A DNA stretch of 64,000 nucleotides. Origin: Aeromicrobium flavum (lineage in GTDB: Bacteria > Actinomycetota > Actinomycetes > Propionibacteriales > Nocardioidaceae). Positions 42,417-51,900 of the stretch are shown in pieces. How positions within the stretch are numbered: position 1 is the stretch's first letter; each line of letters begins with the position of its first letter. The position numbers were made by a program, and so were the translations under genes. The stretch lies in contig NZ_BJZQ01000001.1 in assembly GCF_007992115.1 (NCBI RefSeq), forward strand, positions 62,001-126,000, in the 5' to 3' direction. The notes below the pieces were generated by a model. The model ran no database searches. It saw only the letters and a program-made list of their open reading frames with translations, and had not been told where the DNA came from.

Positions 42417-43810
42417 GGATCGACGTCCCCGACGAGGTCCTGCCCGCCGACCAGCTCGGCCGCGTGCACTTCATCGGCATCGGCGGCGCCGGGCTCTCGG
42501 CGATCGCGCTGCTCATGCACGAGGCCGGGATCGACGTCGTCGGCAGCGACGGCAAGGACTCCGCCGTCCTGGCACGCTTGCGGGCCGCGGGCGTCACCTG
42601 CCACGTCGGCCACGACGGCGCACGGGTGGCCGATCGCGACACGGTCGTGGCGTCGACCGCCGTGCCGCAGGACAACCCCGAGGTCGTCGAGGCGCTGCGG
42701 CGGGGCCTGCGCCTGTGGCCGCGGTCCGCCGCCCTCATGTCGACGATGCTGCACGACCGCCGCGTGGCGGTGGCCGGCACGCACGGCAAGACGACCACCA
42801 CCGCGATGCTGACGTTCGCGCTCCGTGGCGCCGGTGCCGACCCGTCCTTCGCGATCGGCGCCGAGGTGGCCGGTCTGGGCACCAACGCCCGTCGCGGCGC
42901 CGGCCCGGAGTTCGTCGTCGAGTCCGACGAGAGCGACGGGGCGTTCCTGCACTACCGGCCGCACGCCGCGGTCATCACGAACATCGACGCCGACCACCTC
43001 GACACCTGGGGCACGGTCGAGGCGTACGAGCAGGCGTTCGCCGACTTCGCCGCGACGGTGGACGAGGTCGTCGCGGTGTCCGCCGACGACGCGGGCTGCC
43101 GCCGCCTCGTCGAGGCCGGCACGGCCGCGCGCCTGGTCACCGCCGGCTTCGCCCCCGACGCCGACGTCCGGGGCACGGACGTGGTCGTCGAGGGCTCCTC
43201 GACGCGCTTCACGGTGACGGCGGCCGGCCTGCCGCCCACCGAGGTCGTCCTGGCGGTGCCCGGGCGGCACTACGCCGCCGACGCGCTGCTCGCCCTCGCG
43301 ATCGGCATCGAGCTGGGTCACGACCCCGCCGGTCTGGTAAACGGCCTGGCCGCGTACACCGGCGCGTCGCGCCGGATGGAGCCCAAGGGCGAGGCAGGCG
43401 GCGTGCGCGTCGTCGACTCCTATGCGCACCATCCGACCGAGATCGCCGCCGACCTGGCCGCCGCGCGTGCCCTGGCCGGCGACGACCGTCTGGTCGTCGT
43501 CTTCCAGCCGCACCTGGTCAGCCGCACCCGCCTGTTCGGCGCCCGGATGGGCGAGGAGCTGGCCGCCGCCGACCTGGTCGTCGTGGCCGACCTGTACCTC
43601 GCCCGCGAGCAGGCCGACCCCGACGTGACCTCGGCCCTCGTGGTGGAGGCCGCCGGCGACCACGCGCTCGCCGGGGGACCGGTCGCGGACGTGCCGGCGT
43701 TCGTCGCTCCGCTGCTGCAGCCCGGCGACCTCGTGCTGACGCTGGGGGCCGGTGACGTCACGACCGTGGGTCCGGCGCTGCTGGACCTGCTGCGGGCGAG
43801 CGCTCGATGA
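42413..43810 (+). CDS. murC: UDP-N-acetylmuramate:L-alanine ligase
   Basis: 465-residue Mur ligase that adds L-Ala to UDP-MurNAc. It has an N-terminal Rossmann domain (VHFIGIGGAGLSAIALLMHEAG), ATP loop VAGTHGKTTTTAML, VVESDESDGAFLHY, and the C-terminal VVDSYAHHPTEIAADLAAAR motif. It overlaps murG upstream and ftsQ downstream by 4 bases each. No ddl gene is present in the cluster. Confidence 0.97.
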   Translation: MRIDVPDEVLPADQLGRVHFIGIGGAGLSAIALLMHEAGIDVVGSDGKDSAVLARLRAAGVTCHVGHDGARVADRDTVVASTAVPQDNPEVVEALRRGLRLWPRSAALMSTMLHDRRVAVAGTHGKTTTTAMLTFALRGAGADPSFAIGAEVAGLGTNARRGAGPEFVVESDESDGAFLHYRPHAAVITNIDADHLDTWGTVEAYEQAFADFAATVDEVVAVSADDAGCRRLVEAGTAARLVTAGFAPDADVRGTDVVVEGSSTRFTVTAAGLPPTEVVLAVPGRHYAADALLALAIGIELGHDPAGLVNGLAAYTGASRRMEPKGEAGGVRVVDSYAHHPTEIAADLAAARALAGDDRLVVVFQPHLVSRTRLFGARMGEELAAADLVVVADLYLAREQADPDVTSALVVEAAGDHALAGGPVADVPAFVAPLLQPGDLVLTLGAGDVTTVGPALLDLLRASAR

Positions 43811-44517
43811 GCGATCGCTTCACCGAGAAGCTGCGCCAGCAGCGACGCCGCCGGCGCTGGCGGATCGCCGCCGTGGCCGCGGCGGTCGTCCTCGTCCTCG
43901 CCGGCGCCTGGGCGGTCTGGTTCTCGAGCCTGTTCGAGATCCGGGGCGTCGACGTGACCGGCACCGAGCACCTGCCGGCCGAGCGCGTCGTGCGGGTCGC
44001 CGACGTCCCGCTGGGCACGCCGCTGCTGCGGCTCGACACCGAGACCACGGCCGAGGCGCTGCGCGAGCTGCCGCCCGTCGAGTCGGTGCGGATCGACCGC
44101 GACTTCCCGCACACCGTGCGCATCAGCGTCACCGAGCGCAGCGCCGTCGCCTGGGTCGACCGCTCGGGTACGCCGTGGGCGGTGGACCCCTCCGGTGTCG
44201 TGTACCGGCCGCTGAACCGCAAGCCCTCGCACCTGCCGCTGCTGGACGTCGACGCCGACGACCGCCGGGTCGTGGCCGCCACGGCCCGGGTGGCGGCCGA
44301 CATCGCCGACGGCGACCGCGCGCTGCTGGGGGACACGAACACCATCACCGCCGAGACGCGCGACTCCATCGAGCTGGCCCTCACGAAGGGCCGCACCGTC
44401 GTGTGGGGGAGTGCGGAGGATGCGCGCGCCAAGCTCGCCGTCCTCGGTCCGCTGCTGCAGATCAAGGCCAGCGGCTACGACGTCAGCGCCCCCGAGCGCC
44501 CCACCACGCTGAAGTGA
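43807..44517 (+). CDS. ftsQ: Cell division protein FtsQ (POTRA domain)
   Basis: 236-residue bitopic divisome protein. The short basic cytoplasmic N-terminus (KLRQQRRRRRWR) is followed by a membrane helix (about residues 20-39). The POTRA domain begins SLFEIRGVDVTGTEHLPAERV, and a FtsQ/DivIB C-terminal domain contains AWVDRSGTPWAVDPSGVVY. It is coupled to murC by ATGA. A 148-base gap to ftsZ holds the ftsZ leader. Confidence 0.94.
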   Translation: MSDRFTEKLRQQRRRRRWRIAAVAAAVVLVLAGAWAVWFSSLFEIRGVDVTGTEHLPAERVVRVADVPLGTPLLRLDTETTAEALRELPPVESVRIDRDFPHTVRISVTERSAVAWVDRSGTPWAVDPSGVVYRPLNRKPSHLPLLDVDADDRRVVAATARVAADIADGDRALLGDTNTITAETRDSIELALTKGRTVVWGSAEDARAKLAVLGPLLQIKASGYDVSAPERPTTLK

Positions 44518-44614
44518 CGCGGCGTCGGAGAATCCGACGAACAACACACCCGCGACACGGCGTGTCATCACCGATCGCCCGGCGTCCCCACCTACTGTCA
44601 AGACATCGACGAGG

Positions 44615-44647
44615 TTGACATAACTATAAGCCTCGACTTGAGGGTTA
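44615..44647 (+). promoter_or_regulatory. ftsZ upstream region: TTGACA and inverted repeat
   Basis: TTGACA at 44615-44620 is followed by TATAAG (44625-44630). An inverted repeat TAAGCCTC (44627-44634) / GAGGGTTA (44640-44647) matches at 7 of 8 positions around a 5-base centre. TATAAG may be a -10 with its start near 44637; TTGACA is too close to be its -35. The dyad could be an operator overlapping the start site. Confidence 0.45.
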
Positions 44648-44665
44648 AGCTTGAAGGGGAACGAC

Positions 44666-45817
44666 ATGGCGGTCCAGAACTACCTTGCGGTGATCAAGGT
44701 CGTCGGCATCGGCGGTGGCGGTGTCAACGCCGTCAACCGCATGATCGAGGCCGGGCTCAAGGGTGTGGAGTTCATCGCGATCAACACCGACGCCCAGGCC
44801 TTGCTCATGACCGATGCGGACGTGAAGCTCGACGTGGGCCGCGACTCCACGCGCGGACTCGGCGCCGGCGCCGACCCGGAGATCGGCATGAAGGCCGCTG
44901 AGGACCACGCGGAGGAGATCGAGGCCGCCATCAAGGGCGCCGACATGGTCTTCGTCACCGCGGGCGAGGGCGGCGGCACCGGCACCGGCGGCGCGCCCGT
45001 CGTGGCCCGGATCGCCCGGTCGCTCGGCGCCCTGACGATCGGCGTCGTGACGCGCCCGTTCAAGTTCGAGGGACGCAACCGCGCGGCGCAGGCCGACGTG
45101 GGCGTCCAGCGGCTGCGCGAGGAGGTCGACACCCTCATCGTCATCCCGAACGACCGACTGCTCTCGATCAGCGACCAGAGCATCAGCCTGCTCGACGCCT
45201 TCCGCCAGGCCGACCAGGTGCTCTACCAGGGCGTCTCGGGCATCTCCGAGCTCATCACCACGCCCGGCCTGATCAACGTCGACTTCGCCGACGTCAAGTC
45301 GATCATGAGCGACGCCGGCTCGGCCCTCATGGGCATCGGCTCGGCGCGCGGCGAGCACCGCGCCGCCACGGCCGCCGAGCTGGCCGTCTCCAGCCCGCTG
45401 CTCGAGGCGTCCATCGAGGGCGCGCGCGGCGTGCTGCTGTCGATCGCCGGTGGCTCCGACCTCGGCCTGTTCGAGATCAACGAGGCCGCCGAGCTGGTGC
45501 AGGAGGCCGTCCACGACGACGCCAAGATCATCTTCGGCACGGTCATCGACGACTCGCTCGGCGACGAGGTGCGCATCACCGTCATCGCCGCCGGCTTCGA
45601 CGGCGGTGAGCCCAAGCAGCGCGACACGGCTCAGCCGGCGCTGCGCAGCCGTGAGCAGCAGCAGGCGGCGCCGGCGGCCCGTGAGTCCGCCCCCGCGCCG
45701 CAGCGTCAGAGCGAGCGCCCGGCCGAGCAGCGCGTGGTGTCCGAGCCCGTCCCGGTCAGCCAGCCCGCCGGCCAGGAGTTCGGCGACGGCCTCGACATCC
45801 CGGACTTCCTGCGCTGA
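44666..45817 (+). CDS. ftsZ: Cell division GTPase FtsZ
   Basis: 383-residue tubulin-like GTPase forming the Z ring. It has [15 protein letters not shown], the GTP signature [13 protein letters not shown], the T7-loop region ([14 protein letters not shown]), a Gln/Pro/Ala-rich linker, and the conserved C-terminal peptide [10 protein letters not shown] that binds SepF. GAAGGGGA precedes the ATG. A TTG at 44651 is in frame but lies on the ribosome-binding segment. pgeF starts 2 bases after the stop. Confidence 0.98.
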   Translation: MAVQNYLAVIKVVGIGGGGVNAVNRMIEAGLKGVEFIAINTDAQALLMTDADVKLDVGRDSTRGLGAGADPEIGMKAAEDHAEEIEAAIKGADMVFVTAGEGGGTGTGGAPVVARIARSLGALTIGVVTRPFKFEGRNRAAQADVGVQRLREEVDTLIVIPNDRLLSISDQSISLLDAFRQADQVLYQGVSGISELITTPGLINVDFADVKSIMSDAGSALMGIGSARGEHRAATAAELAVSSPLLEASIEGARGVLLSIAGGSDLGLFEINEAAELVQEAVHDDAKIIFGTVIDDSLGDEVRITVIAAGFDGGEPKQRDTAQPALRSREQQQAAPAARESAPAPQRQSERPAEQRVVSEPVPVSQPAGQEFGDGLDIPDFLR

Positions 45818-45819
45818 CC

Positions 45820-46533
45820 GTGGACGACACCCCCGCGCCGTTCTGGTTCCGGGCCGACCTGGGTGTCGCGCGGTTCGGCTTCACCGACGCCCGGACCGAT
45901 CTCGGCCGCGGTCCGGTGGCCGACGGGTCGCGTCCCGAGGGGATCGACGTCCTCGGCGCGGCCCTGGGTGGGCGACCGTCGCTGATGCGCCAGGTGCATG
46001 GCGCGTCCGTGGCGGTCGCCGACCCTGACGGCCCGACGCCTGAGGCCGACGCCCTCGTTGTCGACCGCCCGGGAGTCGTGGCGATCGTCCGCGTCGCCGA
46101 CTGCACCCCGGTCGTGGTCGTCGCCCCCGACCGCCCGCTGGCCGCCGTCGTGCACGCCGGCCGGGTCGGGATGGCATCCGGGGTCGTGACAGCGGCGGTC
46201 GACGCGCTGCGGTCGCGCGGCGCCGAGCGACTCGAGGCCTGGGTCGGCCCTCGCGCCTGCGGCGCCTGCTACGAGGTGCCCCAGTCGATGGCCGACGAGG
46301 TGGGCGCGGCCGAGCCGGCCGCCAGGTCCACCACGCGCCGCGGCACGCCCGGACTCGACATCGGGGCCGGGGTCGTCGCCCAGCTGCGCCGCGCCGACGT
46401 GGTCGTCCACGACCTCGGCGGCTGCACGATCGAGGACGACACCTTCTGGTCCCATCGTCGGCAGGGCGAGGCGGCCGGTCGCTTCGGCGCCGCCGTCGTA
46501 CTGGGGGAGGGTGGCGACCATGGAGCGCCGTGA
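45820..46533 (+). CDS. pgeF: Multicopper polyphenol oxidase-fold protein PgeF (YfiH/YlmD)
   Basis: 237-residue protein of the YfiH family, which has been linked to removal of misincorporated L-Ser from peptidoglycan precursors and to purine nucleoside cleavage. The zinc/active-site ligands are in QVHGAS, VADCTPV and VVHAGR, with CGACYEV and FWSHRRQGEAAGR near the C-terminus. The usually invariant HAGW(R/K)G reads HAGRVG here. The GTG start is 2 bases after ftsZ; the 3' end overlaps the yggS start. Confidence 0.9.
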   Translation: MDDTPAPFWFRADLGVARFGFTDARTDLGRGPVADGSRPEGIDVLGAALGGRPSLMRQVHGASVAVADPDGPTPEADALVVDRPGVVAIVRVADCTPVVVVAPDRPLAAVVHAGRVGMASGVVTAAVDALRSRGAERLEAWVGPRACGACYEVPQSMADEVGAAEPAARSTTRRGTPGLDIGAGVVAQLRRADVVVHDLGGCTIEDDTFWSHRRQGEAAGRFGAAVVLGEGGDHGAP

Positions 46534-47224
46534 CGAGCTGGCCCAGAATCTCGCCGCCGTGCAGCAGCGCGTGGCGCAGGCCTGCGTGCAGCACGGCCGG
46601 TCGCCCGACGAGGTCACCCTCGTCGTGGTCACCAAGACCTGGCCGGCGTCCGACGTCGCGATCCTGGCCGAGCTCGGCGTCACCGACGTCGGCGAGAACC
46701 GCCACCCCGAGGCCGGCGACAAGCAGCGCGAGCTGGCCGCGGCCGGGGTCGACCTGCGCTGGCACTTCGTCGGCGGCCTGCAGACCAACAAGGCCGGCGC
46801 CGTCACGCGCTACGCCGACGTGGTGCACAGCGTCGACCGCCCCAAGTTGGCCCGTGCGCTCGACCGCGGCACCGAGGCGGCCGGGCGTACCGTGCGCTGC
46901 CTCATCCAGGTCGACTTCGACACGACCGACCCCGGCCGTGCAGGCGTGCCGCCGCAGGACGTCCAGGCCCTGGCCGACGTCCTGGTGCGCGAGTGCCCGC
47001 ACCTCGAGCTGGGCGGCGTGATGACCGTCGCGCCCCTGGGGCAGGACCCCGCTCCAAGCTTCGCGCACCTGCGCGAGATCAGCGCCGAGCTCACCCGCAC
47101 CGTGCCGTCGGCGACGACGATCTCGGCCGGGATGAGCGAGGACTTCGAGGTCGCGATCGCGCACGGCGCGACACACGTTCGCGTGGGTCGCTCGGTGCTC
47201 GGGCAGCGCCCTGTACTGCAGTAG
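46520..47224 (+). CDS. PLP homeostasis protein YggS/YlmE
   Basis: 234-residue TIM-barrel protein that binds pyridoxal 5'-phosphate and buffers vitamin B6 and amino/keto acid pools. It has the PLP Lys in LVVVTKTWP, VGENRHPEAGDKQREL, WHFVGGLQTNK, and the phosphate-binding SAGMSEDFEVAIAHGATHVRVGRSVLG. The ATG at 46520 is chosen over the GTG at 46511 because GGGGGAGG ends 9 bases before it. The overlap with pgeF is 14 bases. Its fixed location between ftsZ and sepF is typical of Gram-positive bacteria. Confidence 0.94.
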   Translation: MERRDELAQNLAAVQQRVAQACVQHGRSPDEVTLVVVTKTWPASDVAILAELGVTDVGENRHPEAGDKQRELAAAGVDLRWHFVGGLQTNKAGAVTRYADVVHSVDRPKLARALDRGTEAAGRTVRCLIQVDFDTTDPGRAGVPPQDVQALADVLVRECPHLELGGVMTVAPLGQDPAPSFAHLREISAELTRTVPSATTISAGMSEDFEVAIAHGATHVRVGRSVLGQRPVLQ

Positions 47225-47227
47225 TCT
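47222..47227 (+). promoter_or_regulatory. -10 element TAGTCT upstream of sepF
   Basis: It overlaps the yggS stop codon. The predicted leader is about 27 bases with CGGGAG before the ATG at 47261. Confidence 0.35.
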
Positions 47228-47260
47228 CAACAACGTCAAGACCGAAGATCGGGAGTGAGC

Positions 47261-47737
47261 ATGGCTGGCGCAATGCGGAGGATGGGCGAGTACCTCGGGC
47301 TCGTCGAACAGGCCGAGTACGACGACGCCCTCGAGTACGAACAGCAGGCCCCGGCACGTCCCGCGCCGGCGGTCCGTCAGGCTGCCCCGCAGCAGGTCGC
47401 GCCCCGCACCGTCACGGCCCTCGACGAGCGGCGTCAGCCGGGCATGTCGGTCGCCGACCTCGCCCGCATCGAGACCGTCACCCCGCGCACCTACAACGAC
47501 GCCCGCACCATCGGCGAGTCGTTCCGCTCCGGGGTGCCGGTGATCATGAACCTGTCCGACATCGGCGACGACGACGCCAAGCGTCTCGTCGACTTCGCCG
47601 CCGGCCTGGTGTTCGCCGTCCACGGCACGATCAACCGCATCACGGCCAAGGTGTTCCTGCTCTCGCCCGAGGGCGTGCAGGTGTCGGACGAGGACCGTGC
47701 CCAGCTCGCCGCCGGCGGCTTCTACAACCAGAGCTGA
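47261..47737 (+). CDS. sepF: Cell division protein SepF
   Basis: 158-residue FtsZ membrane anchor of Gram-positive bacteria. The N-terminal amphipathic helix MAGAMRRMGEYLGLVE binds membrane. A Gln/Pro/Ala-rich linker leads to the DUF552 domain (about residues 68-150) with TPRTYNDARTIGESFRSGVPVIMNLSDI and the C-terminal FAAGLVFAVHGTINRITAKVFLLSP. CGGGAG lies 5 bases before the ATG. Confidence 0.96.
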   Translation: MAGAMRRMGEYLGLVEQAEYDDALEYEQQAPARPAPAVRQAAPQQVAPRTVTALDERRQPGMSVADLARIETVTPRTYNDARTIGESFRSGVPVIMNLSDIGDDDAKRLVDFAAGLVFAVHGTINRITAKVFLLSPEGVQVSDEDRAQLAAGGFYNQS

Positions 47738-47743
47738 GGTCCC

Positions 47744-48031
47744 GTGTCGCCGATCGGCACCATTCTCTACAACCTGATCTACCTGGCGATCATCTTCGTG
47801 ATCGCCAGGTTCGTCGTGGACTGGGTCCAGTTGCTGGCCCGCCAGTGGCACCCGCGCGGGTTCGTCGCGGTCCTGTGCGAGGTCATCTTCTCGGTGACGG
47901 ATCCGCCGCTGCGCGCGCTGCGCAAGGTCATCCCGTCCGTGCGTCTGGGCGGCGTCATGCTCGACGTCTCGGCGATGGTGCTGTTGCTCCTGTTGTTCAT
48001 CGCCCAATCGCTGGTGCTGGTCATCTTTTGA
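47744..48031 (+). CDS. YggT family membrane protein
   Basis: 95-residue protein with two long hydrophobic regions (about residues 5-28 and 69-93). A central DWVQLLARQWHPRG and a TDPPLRALRKVIPSVRLGGVMLDVS motif are typical of YggT (YlmG in Bacillus). It lies between sepF and divIVA, as in most Gram-positive dcw clusters, and is thought to aid division-site or membrane organisation. The GTG start is 6 bases after the sepF stop. Confidence 0.93.
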   Translation: MSPIGTILYNLIYLAIIFVIARFVVDWVQLLARQWHPRGFVAVLCEVIFSVTDPPLRALRKVIPSVRLGGVMLDVSAMVLLLLLFIAQSLVLVIF

Positions 48032-48072
48032 GTGATCGTTGAGACTTGGGCACCATCCCACTGCCCGGTGCT

Positions 48073-48078
48073 TAAGAT
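48073..48078 (+). promoter_or_regulatory. -10 element TAAGAT upstream of divIVA
   Basis: Predicted leader of about 70 bases before the ATG at 48154. No convincing -35 at standard spacing was found. Confidence 0.35.
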
Positions 48079-48153
48079 GAAGCGGTACCGTTGACGTCGG
48101 CCCCGAAGCTTTTTCACACAGACACATACGACTCCACACGCAGAGGTGACCAG

Positions 48154-48876
48154 ATGGCGCTCACGCCCCAGGACATTCGCGACAAGCAGTTCACCGCCGT
48201 GCGCTTGCGCGACGGATACGACATGGGCGAGGTCGAGCAGTTCCTCGATGAGGTCGAGGTCGAGTTCGAGCGCCTCGTCAACGAGAACTCCGAGCTGAAG
48301 GCCAAGGTCGCCGAGCTGGAGGCCGCCGTCGAGCAGGCCTCGAAGGCCCAGCCCGCGCCGGTCGCCGCCGCCCCCGAGCCCGTCAAGGAGCCCGAGCCGG
48401 TCAAGGCCCCCGAGCCGACCCCGGCTCCGGCGCCCGCCGCTCCGCAGGAGCTGCGTGTCACCTCGACCGCCGAGGCGTCCACCGCCGCCGCGCGCCTGCT
48501 CGAGATCGCGTCCGCCAACGCCGACCAGCTCATGGATGCGGCGAAGGAGGAGGCCGACTCCATCATCGGCGAGGCCCGGGTCGAGGCCGAGCAGCTCTCC
48601 TCGGAGGCCCGTCGCAACGCCGACACCCTGCAGTACGAGTCGCGCAAGCGCGCCGAGCAGCTGGACATCGAGACCGAGCAGCGCCGCAAGGAGGTCATCT
48701 CCGACCTCGAGCGTGAGCGTCAGGAGCTGCAGGCCGAGATCGATCACCTGCGTGCCTACGAGCGCGAGTACCGCGCCCGCCTGAAGGCGTACTTCCAGGA
48801 CCAGCTGGCCCAGCTGGAGGGCAGCGCCCCGGTCGCCCCGAAGCAGGGCACGGCGCTCGACGGCGGGTCCGAGTGA
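48154..48876 (+). CDS. divIVA: Polar growth scaffold DivIVA (Wag31)
   Basis: 240-residue coiled-coil protein that marks poles and directs apical wall growth in actinobacteria. The N-terminal membrane-binding domain is LTPQDIRDKQFTAVRLRDGYDMGEVEQFLDEVE (about residues 2-35). A Pro/Ala/Glu-rich linker (about 68-105) leads to a long C-terminal coiled coil (about 112-225). The ATG with AGAGG upstream is chosen over a further upstream ATG that would add an unrelated extension. It ends the dcw cluster and is followed by a strong bidirectional terminator. Confidence 0.95.
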   Translation: MALTPQDIRDKQFTAVRLRDGYDMGEVEQFLDEVEVEFERLVNENSELKAKVAELEAAVEQASKAQPAPVAAAPEPVKEPEPVKAPEPTPAPAPAAPQELRVTSTAEASTAAARLLEIASANADQLMDAAKEEADSIIGEARVEAEQLSSEARRNADTLQYESRKRAEQLDIETEQRRKEVISDLERERQELQAEIDHLRAYEREYRARLKAYFQDQLAQLEGSAPVAPKQGTALDGGSE

Positions 48877-48910
48877 CCCACGCGCCCGTCGCGTAACGAG
48901 TCGTAGAAGA

Positions 48911-48946
48911 CGGCGCCCCACCCCTTGCGGGGTGGGGCGCCGTTGT
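48911..48946. terminator. Bidirectional terminator between divIVA and ileS
   Basis: Perfect 14-bp stem (48911-48924 with 48929-48942) with a TTGC loop, followed by TTGTTC. Confidence 0.85.
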
Positions 48947-48963
48947 TCGTGCGCGGGAGGCGC

Positions 48964-51900
48964 TCAGGCCTTGCTGAGGCTGACCGCCAGGCCGAGGTCC
49001 TCGTCGCGGACGTCTCCGCCGGACCCGGCCTCGAACGACACCGCGAGCACCTCGTCGGCGATGCTGGCGCCGTGCTCGCGCAGCGCGTCGGCCGTCTCGC
49101 CCTCGGCGGCCCACGTCAGCACGATGCGGTCGGTGATCTCCAGGCCGGCGGCCTTGCGGGCCTCCTGGATCACCCGGACGGCCTCGCGAGCCAGGCCTGC
49201 CCGGCGCAGTTCGTCGTCGATCGCGAGATCGAGCGCGACGGTCTCGCCCTGCTCGTTGACGACCGACCAGCCCTCGCGCGGGCGCTCGGTGATGATGACG
49301 TCGTCCGCCTCGACCTGCCACGACGCGCCGCCGTCGCCCGTGACCGTGGCGGTTCCGGACTCGAGCTGCGTGGCGAGGTCGGCGGCGTGGGCCGCGGCGA
49401 TCGCCTGCGCGACGACCGGGGTCTGCTTGCCGTGGCGCTTGCCGAGCTGGCGGAAGTTGGCCTTGGCCGAGTACTCCACCAGGTCGGCGCCGGCGTCGGC
49501 GAGCGAGCCGAGCTCGAGGATGTTGAGCTCCTCGCACACCTCGGCCCGCAGCGCGTCGCCGAGGTTGTCGTAGTGGGCCGAGCCGATCAGGGCGCGGCGC
49601 AGCGGCTGGCGCGTGCGCACCTTGGCCTCGGCGCGGGCGGCCCGGCCGAGCTCGGTGACGCGCCGGGCGAGGCTGACCCGCTGGGCCAGCCCCTCGACCA
49701 GGAGCGACTCGTCGACCTCGGGCCAGGTGGCCAGGTGCACCGACGACGCCGCGTCGGGCGTGACCGGCACGATGACGTCCTGCCACACGCGCTCGGTGAC
49801 GAACGGCACGAGCGGCGCCATGAGGCGCGTGACGACGTCGAGCACCTCGTGCAGGGTCGCCAGGGCCGCCGCGTCGCCGCGCCAGAAGCGCTTGCGCGAG
49901 CGGCGGACGTACCAGTTGGAGAGCTCGTCGACGAAGGTCGCCAGGACGGCGCCGGCACGCTGGGTGTCGAAGTCCTCGAGCGCTGCGGTGACCTCGCGGA
50001 CGAGGTCCTGGGTCTTGGACAGCAGCCAGCGGTCGAGCACGGCACGCTCGGCCGGCGGCGGGACGGTGCTCTCGGCGGGGCTCCAGTCGGCGGCCCGGGC
50101 GTAGAGGACGTGGAACGCGACGGTGTTCCAGTACGTCAGCAGCACCTTGCGCACGATCTCGGTCAGCGCGTTGTGGCCGATGCGCCGGGCGGACCACGGC
50201 GAGCCGGAGGCGGCCATGAACCAGCGCAGCGCGTCGGCGCCGTGCTCGTCCATGAGGGGCATGGGCAGCAGGATGTTGCCCAGGTGCTTGCTCATCTTGC
50301 GGCCGTCCTCGGCCAGGATGTGGCCCAGGCAGACGACGTTCTCGTAGCTCGACTCGTCGAACACGAGCGTGCCGACGGCCATGAGCGAGTAGAACCAGCC
50401 GCGGGTCTGGTCGATGGCCTCGCAGATGTACTGCGCCGGGTAGGCCCGCTCGAACTTCTCCTTCGAGCCCTCGACGTGGGGGTAGCCCCACTGCGCGAAG
50501 GGCATCGAGCCGGAGTCGAACCAGGCGTCGATGACCTCGGGCACGCGCCGGTAGGTGCCCGGCTCGCCCTCGACCGTGAAGGTGACGTCGTCGATGAACG
50601 GCCGGTGCGGGTCGAGCCCCGACTGGTCGGTGCCCGTCAGCTCCGAGAGGTGGGCCAGCGACTCGACGCAGACGACCTTCGACGGGTCGGCGTCGTTGCG
50701 CCAGATCGGCAGGGGAGTGCCCCAGAACCGGTTGCGCGACAGCGACCAGTCGATGTTGTTCTCGAGCCAGTCGCCGTAGCGGCCGTGCTTGATCGTCTCG
50801 GGGTACCAGTTCGTCTGCTCGTTCTGGGCCAGCAGCTCGTCCTTGCGCGCCGTGGTGCGGATGTACCAGGCGGGCAGGGCGAAGTACATCAGCGGCGTGT
50901 GGCAGCGCCAGCAGTGCGGGTAGCTGTGCTCGTAGTCAAGCTTGCGGAACAGCAGGCCGCGGGCGTCGAGGTCGGCCACGAGGGTCGGGTCGGCCTCCTT
51001 GAAGAAGGCACCCCCGACGAGGTCGACGTCGGCCTCGAAGTGGCCGTCGGTCGTGATCGGGTTGACGACGGGCAGCCCGTACGCCTTGCAGACCGCCATG
51101 TCGTCGGCGCCGAAGGCGGGGGACTGGTGCACCAGGCCGGTGCCGTCGTCGGTGGTGACGTAGTCGCCCAGGACGACGAAGTGCGCGTCGGGGATCTCGA
51201 CGAGGTCGAAGGGGCGGCGGTAGGTCCAGCGCTCCATGTCGCGGCCGGTGACGGTCTCGACGACCTTCCAGTCCTCACCGAGGGCGGTGGCGACCAGCGG
51301 CTCGGCGACGACGACGCGGTCGGCGCCGTTCGAGGCGACGACGTACGCGACGTCGGGGTGGACGGCGACGGCCGTGTTGGACACGAGGGTCCACGGGGTC
51401 GTGGTCCAGACCAGCAGGTCGGTGCCCTCCCACGGACCGGACGTCAGCGGGAACCGGACGTAGACCGACGGGTCGACGACGGTCTCGTAGCCCTGCGCCA
51501 GCTCGTGGTCGGACAGGGTCGTGCCGCAGCGCGGGCAGTAGGGCGCGACGCGGTAGTCCTCGACCAGCAGGCCCTTGCCGTGGATCTGCGACAGCGCCCA
51601 CCAGACGCTCTCGACGTAGGAGGCGTCCATCGTGCGGTAGGGGTGGGCCATGTCGGTCCAGTAGCCCATCCGCTCGGTCATGTCCTCGAAGACGTCGACG
51701 TTGCGCAGCACGGACTCGCGGCACTTCGCGTTGAACTCCGCGATGCCGTAGGCCTCGATGTCGGGCTTGCCGTTGAAGCCCAGCTCCTTCTCGACCGCGA
51801 TCTCGACGGGCAGGCCGTGGCAGTCCCAGCCGGCCTTGCGCTCGACGTGGTAGCCCTGCATCGTCTTGAAGCGCGGGAAGACGTCCTTGAAGACGCGCGC

